Assembly: GCA_026397695.1 (NCBI GenBank)
Contig: JAPLUJ010000356.1
Location: forward strand, 680-10,710
Source of the DNA: Verrucomicrobiota bacterium
GTDB lineage: Bacteria; Verrucomicrobiota; Verrucomicrobiia; Verrucomicrobiales; Akkermansiaceae
Direction: 5' to 3'
Length of the DNA: 10,031 nucleotides
The position numbers were made by a program, and so were the translations under genes. The notes beneath the pieces were generated by a model. It was not told the DNA's origin. It was given only the letters and a program-made list of their open reading frames with translations, and ran no database searches. Position 1 is the stretch's first letter. Each line of letters opens with the position of its first letter. Positions 6,659-10,031 of this stretch are shown piece by piece.

Positions 6659-6754
6659 GGGTTTGCGGGCTGGTTTCGTGGACGGCAACCGTAGGATGAA
6701 CGGTCGCAAAATGCACGCCGGCACCTCGCGTGCCGTGACGAGTCCGATGGTGAT

Positions 6755-6771
6755 CTGAAATTTGATTTCAG
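6755..6771 (-). terminator. hairpin at the end of acrB
   Basis: CTGAAAT (6755-6761) and ATTTCAG (6765-6771) form a perfect 7-bp stem with a 3-base loop that overlaps the acrB stop codon at 6768-6770. It sits in the short gap between convergent genes and could act in both directions, but the stem is AT-rich and no U-tract follows. Confidence 0.25.
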
Positions 6772-9700
6772 GGAGTTAGAGGGACCTGCTTCTTCGCACA
6801 CAACCGCGATACCAGGACGAAGAAAAACGGGATGAAGATCAGGTCGATGAAGGTGGCGGAAAGCAGGCCGCCGGTGACGGTGGTGCCGATGGCGTTCTGG
6901 GCCGCAGCGCCGGCACCCTTGGTCAGGGCCAGCGGCAAGGTGCCGAAGAAGAACGCCAGCGACGTCATGAGCACCGGGCGCAGCCGGATTCTAACAGCAG
7001 CCAGCGTGGCCTCCACCAGTTCATGCCCGTGAAGCATCTGGTCCTTGATGAACTGAATGATCAGGATGGCGTTCTTGGTGGAGAGGCCGACTGTTGTTAG
7101 AAGTCCGATCTGCAGATAGACGTCGTTAGGCAGGACCCGCAGCGTCACCGCCGTCACCGCCCCCACCAGTCCCAGCGGAATCATCAGCAGGTTGACAAAG
7201 GGAATCGTCCAGCTCTCATACAAAGCCGCCACACTGAGGAACACAACTAACAGCGAGATGGCATACAGCGCCGGTGCCTGTGCGCCGGCTTTCTTCTCCT
7301 CGTAGGAAAGACCGGTCCACTCGTAACCGATGCCCGGCGGAAGCTGCGCCGCCATGCGCTCCATTTCGGCCATCGCCTCGCCGGTGCTGACCCCGGGCAC
7401 GGCCTGCCCCATGATCTCGACGGACGGGATGCCGTTATAGCGTTCGAGGCGCGGCGATCCATATTGCCAGCGGGCGCTGGCAAAGGAGGAAAACGGCGCC
7501 ATCTCGTCACGGTTGTTTCTAACATACCATTTGTTGATATCCTCCGGCAGCATCCGGTATTCCGCGGCGGCCTGCAGAAAGACCTTCTTGACCCGGCCGT
7601 TTTGGATGAAGTCGTTGACGTAGGAACTGCCCCAAGCCGTGGCCAGCACGCTGTTGATATCATTGAGTGAGACGCCCATGGCACCGGCCCGCGTGTCATC
7701 GATGTCCAGCTTGAACTGCGGCGAGTCATCCTGGCCGTTGGGACGCACCAACATCAATTTCGGGTTTTGCATGGCCATGCCTAACAATTGGTTGCGCGCC
7801 GCCATCAATTGCGTGTGTCCCAGCCCGCTGCGATCCTGCAACATGAAGTCAAACCCGTTGGCCTGCCCGAGTTCGTTCACCGCCGGTGGAGAAATGGCGA
7901 ATGCCATGCCATCCTTGATTTGTGAGAAGGCCCCCATGGCTCTGGCAGCCAGGGCGGGTGCCTTCAATTCGGGGGCCTGGCGCAGCTTCCAGTCCTTGAG
8001 CCGCACGAAGGCCAGCCCCATGTTCTGGCCGCGCCCGGCATAACTGAAGCCCGCCACCGTAATGACCGAAGTCACCGCTGCTTGTTCATTTTTCTCAAAA
8101 TGCTGTTCGATCTGTTGCATCACCTTGACCGTGCGTTCCAGCGTCGCCCCGGCCGGCAACTGGACTATACAAATGATGAACCCCTGATCCTCATCCGGCA
8201 GGAAAGCGGTGGGCAGCCGCAAAAACAGGAAACCCATGCACGCCACGATCGCACCGTAAAGCGCCAGATACCGCAGCGGCTTGCCGAAGGATCGACTCAC
8301 TATCGATTCATATCGCGAGCGACTGAAGTTGAAACATGCGTTGAACACGCGGAAAAACCCCTTGAACCAGCCGGCTTCACCCGCAGTGTGCCCTTTCGCC
8401 ACTGGCTTGAGCAGGGTGGCGCACAGCGCCGGGGTCAGCGTCATGGCCAGCACCACCGAAAGGATCATCGCGGAAATGATCGTGATGGAAAACTGACGGT
8501 AAATGACCCCGGTGGATCCCCCGAAAAACGCCATCGGTATGAACACGGCTGTTAGAACGGTGACTATGCCCCACAGCGCGCTGGTGATCTGGCCCATGGA
8601 TTTGATCGTCGCCTCCTTGGGTGGCAACCCTTCCTCGGTCATGATCCGCTCCACGTTCTCCACCACCACGATGGCATCGTCAACTAACAGTCCGATGACG
8701 ATGACCAGGGCGAACATGGTGAGCGTGTTGATGGAAAAACCGCTGAGCGACAGAACCCCGAAGGTGCGTAACAAAACAACCGGCACCGCGATGGTCGGGA
8801 TCAACGTGGCGCGGAAGTTCTGCAGGAAGAGGAACATGATGATAAACACCAGGCAGATTGCCTCGACCAGGGTCTTGACCACCTCTTCGATGGAGATTTT
8901 GACAAACGGAGTGGTGTCGTAGGGGTAAACCACCTTCATCCCGGCGGGAAAGTATTTGGACAGTTCCTCCATCTTCGCCTTGATCCGCGTGGCGGTCTCC
9001 AGCGCGTTGGCGCCGGAGGCCAACCGGATCGCCATGGCTCCCACCGGCTTGCCTTTGAAGAAAGACTGAACATCGTAGTTCTCGGTGCCGATCTTGCACT
9101 CGGCCACATCCCGCAGCTTGACCGTGGATCCGTCGCTGTGCGTGCGCAGGATCACCGCATCGAACTGATCCGTGGTCTGCAGCAGCGTCCGCGCATTGAT
9201 GGTCGCGTTCAACTGCTGCCCGTGCTTGGCGGGGCTGCCACCAAACTGGCCCGCCGAAACCTGGCTGTTCTGCGCCTGCAGCGCGACCATCACATCATTG
9301 GAGGTCAGCCGGTAGTTGTTCAACTTGTTAGGGTTCAGCCAGATCCGCATGGCGTTCTGGGACCCGAACACCTGCATTTCCCCCACCCCTTCGAGCCGGC
9401 TGACAATCTCCTGGACGTTGGACACCAGATAGTCAGTTAGATTGTTGCGGTCCATGGAACCATCCTCGGAGACCAATCCGACCAACAGCAGGAAGTTCTT
9501 GGTGGACTTGACCACTGAGATCCCCTGCCGCTGCACGATCTGGGGCAACAGCGGGGTGGCCAGTTGCAGTTTGTTCTGCACCTGCACCTGGGCGATGTTC
9601 GGGTCGGTGCCGGCCTTGAACGTCAGGTTGATGGCCACGGCCCCGGCGGAGTCGCTGCTCGACGACATGTAGATCAGGTTGTCGAGGCCGTTGAGTTTTT

Positions 9701-9899
9701 GTTCGACCACCTGGGTCACGGTATCCTGCACCGTCTGGGCGGAGGCCCCCGGATACATGGCGTTGATGGTGATCTGGGGCGGGGCGATCGGCGGATACTG
9801 GGAGACCGGCAGGGTGCGGATGGCCAGCAACCCCGCCAGCATGATCATGATGGCGATCACCCAGGCAAAGATCGGACGGTTGATGAAAAAGCGCGGCAT
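6768..9899 (-). CDS. acrB: AcrB-type RND multidrug efflux transporter (HAE1 family)
   Basis: Inner-membrane proton/drug antiporter that works as a trimer with a periplasmic adaptor and an outer-membrane channel. At 1043 residues it is full length for the HAE1 family. It begins [20 protein letters not shown], typical of the group. Asp407 and Asp408 in [12 protein letters not shown] (TM4) match the E. coli AcrB proton-relay pair, and Lys942 in [10 protein letters not shown] matches Lys940. [25 protein letters not shown] sequence (about 617-637) fits the porter domain, and the C-terminal [13 protein letters not shown] block is intact. Arg378 in VVLLRTF replaces a Gly expected in TM3 from E. coli AcrB. 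A good ribosome site (AAGGAGA, 7 bases before the ATG) overlaps the stop of the adaptor gene, so the two are one operon. It is convergent with the cytochrome-porin operon. It contains eight copies of TGTTAG/CTAACA. The drug range cannot be told from sequence. Confidence 0.96.
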   Translation of the reverse strand: MPRFFINRPIFAWVIAIMIMLAGLLAIRTLPVSQYPPIAPPQITINAMYPGASAQTVQDTVTQVVEQKLNGLDNLIYMSSSSDSAGAVAINLTFKAGTDPNIAQVQVQNKLQLATPLLPQIVQRQGISVVKSTKNFLLLVGLVSEDGSMDRNNLTDYLVSNVQEIVSRLEGVGEMQVFGSQNAMRIWLNPNKLNNYRLTSNDVMVALQAQNSQVSAGQFGGSPAKHGQQLNATINARTLLQTTDQFDAVILRTHSDGSTVKLRDVAECKIGTENYDVQSFFKGKPVGAMAIRLASGANALETATRIKAKMEELSKYFPAGMKVVYPYDTTPFVKISIEEVVKTLVEAICLVFIIMFLFLQNFRATLIPTIAVPVVLLRTFGVLSLSGFSINTLTMFALVIVIGLLVDDAIVVVENVERIMTEEGLPPKEATIKSMGQITSALWGIVTVLTAVFIPMAFFGGSTGVIYRQFSITIISAMILSVVLAMTLTPALCATLLKPVAKGHTAGEAGWFKGFFRVFNACFNFSRSRYESIVSRSFGKPLRYLALYGAIVACMGFLFLRLPTAFLPDEDQGFIICIVQLPAGATLERTVKVMQQIEQHFEKNEQAAVTSVITVAGFSYAGRGQNMGLAFVRLKDWKLRQAPELKAPALAARAMGAFSQIKDGMAFAISPPAVNELGQANGFDFMLQDRSGLGHTQLMAARNQLLGMAMQNPKLMLVRPNGQDDSPQFKLDIDDTRAGAMGVSLNDINSVLATAWGSSYVNDFIQNGRVKKVFLQAAAEYRMLPEDINKWYVRNNRDEMAPFSSFASARWQYGSPRLERYNGIPSVEIMGQAVPGVSTGEAMAEMERMAAQLPPGIGYEWTGLSYEEKKAGAQAPALYAISLLVVFLSVAALYESWTIPFVNLLMIPLGLVGAVTAVTLRVLPNDVYLQIGLLTTVGLSTKNAILIIQFIKDQMLHGHELVEATLAAVRIRLRPVLMTSLAFFFGTLPLALTKGAGAAAQNAIGTTVTGGLLSATFIDLIFIPFFFVLVSRLCAKKQVPLTP

Positions 9900-9905
9900 G
9901 AAGAA

Positions 9906-9912
9906 TCTCCTT
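9906..9912 (-). promoter_or_regulatory. ribosome binding site of acrB
   Basis: AAGGAGA on the minus strand lies 7 bases before the acrB ATG and overlaps the TAA of the adaptor gene. It is the only strong Shine-Dalgarno sequence I see before any gene in the window, and it fixes the acrB start. Confidence 0.8.
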
Positions 9913-10031
9913 TATTTCTGGTCGGCGGCGGGTGCGGTCGCCGCCGGAACCGCCGCCGGCGGGTTGCCAAATGGCACCGCTTTCACGGGGGTTTCCGGCC
10001 GCGCTTTCTGCAGTCATTCCACAATCACCCG
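9912..10031 (-). CDS. acrA: AcrA-type RND periplasmic adaptor, C-terminal end, with in-frame TGA
   Basis: The last 39 codons enter at the right edge. The frame reads RVIVE, a TGA at 10014-10016, then LQKARPETPVKAVPFG and an Ala/Pro-rich tail to TAA at 9912-9914. RND adaptors commonly end with a block like VIVEGLQKVRPG-PVK, so the TGA takes the place of a conserved Gly and could come from GGA by one base change. The adaptor links the inner-membrane pump to the outer-membrane channel. It lies 12 bases before acrB, the usual acrAB order. Whether the gene is truly broken cannot be judged here: the TGA would remove only about the last 34 residues, and it sits 15 bases from the edge of the window, where a sequence error is possible. 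Confidence 0.75.

Noticed and set aside
10014..10016. UGA recoded as glycine (as in Gracilibacteria/SR1)
   Set aside because: acrB, apbE and the porin gene here end at TGA with family-typical ends, so the standard code applies.
1..10031. CRISPR array, insertion sequence, prophage or tRNA
   Set aside because: I found no regularly spaced repeats, no transposase or integrase frame, no flanking inverted repeats and no cloverleaf-like sequence.

Overview
The window looks like chromosomal DNA from a Gram-negative, GC-rich bacterium, most likely a verrucomicrobium. The pointers are a large exported protein with Ig-like and Calx-beta modules that ends in a verrucomicrobial-style tail (NLAKFAFNMD, then SSDLGTWLDAT), genes that mostly lack a Shine-Dalgarno sequence, and the mix of an outer-membrane porin-cytochrome pair with an RND pump. 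The assignment rests on recalled protein style, not on a search.

Layout. Positions 1-114 (minus): start of an unidentified exported protein, cut by the window edge. 115-528: no convincing gene; it holds an 18-bp perfect palindrome. 529-2223 (minus): large exported Ig/Calx-beta protein. 2264-3235 (minus): ApbE-type FAD:protein FMN transferase. 3272-3430 (minus): a 52-codon signal-peptide ORF in the same frame as apbE, separated from it by one UAG. 3431-3666: AT-rich divergent control region. 3667-4500 (plus): octaheme MtrA/DmsE-like c-type cytochrome. 4520-6631 (plus): MtrB/PioB-like outer-membrane beta-barrel. 6632-6767: convergent intergenic gap with small hairpins. 6768-9899 (minus): complete AcrB-type RND transporter. 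9912-10031 (minus): C-terminal end of its AcrA-type adaptor, with an in-frame TGA.

How the parts may work together. The cytochrome and barrel form a porin-cytochrome conduit that would move electrons across the outer membrane. Divergently placed are a flavin transferase and an exported protein whose N-terminal region carries D-S-V-A-G-Q-S, which resembles the D-x-x-[ST]-G-A-[ST] site that ApbE flavinylates. No MtrC-like extracellular cytochrome is seen. My main hypothesis is therefore a flavin-linked extracellular electron transfer module in which a covalently flavinylated exported protein takes the place of, or adds to, the outer-surface cytochrome. The RND pump is a separate convergent operon.

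Other points: the hexamer TGTTAG/CTAACA occurs 14 times by my count, eight of them inside acrB, and two in-frame stops interrupt otherwise family-like reading frames.
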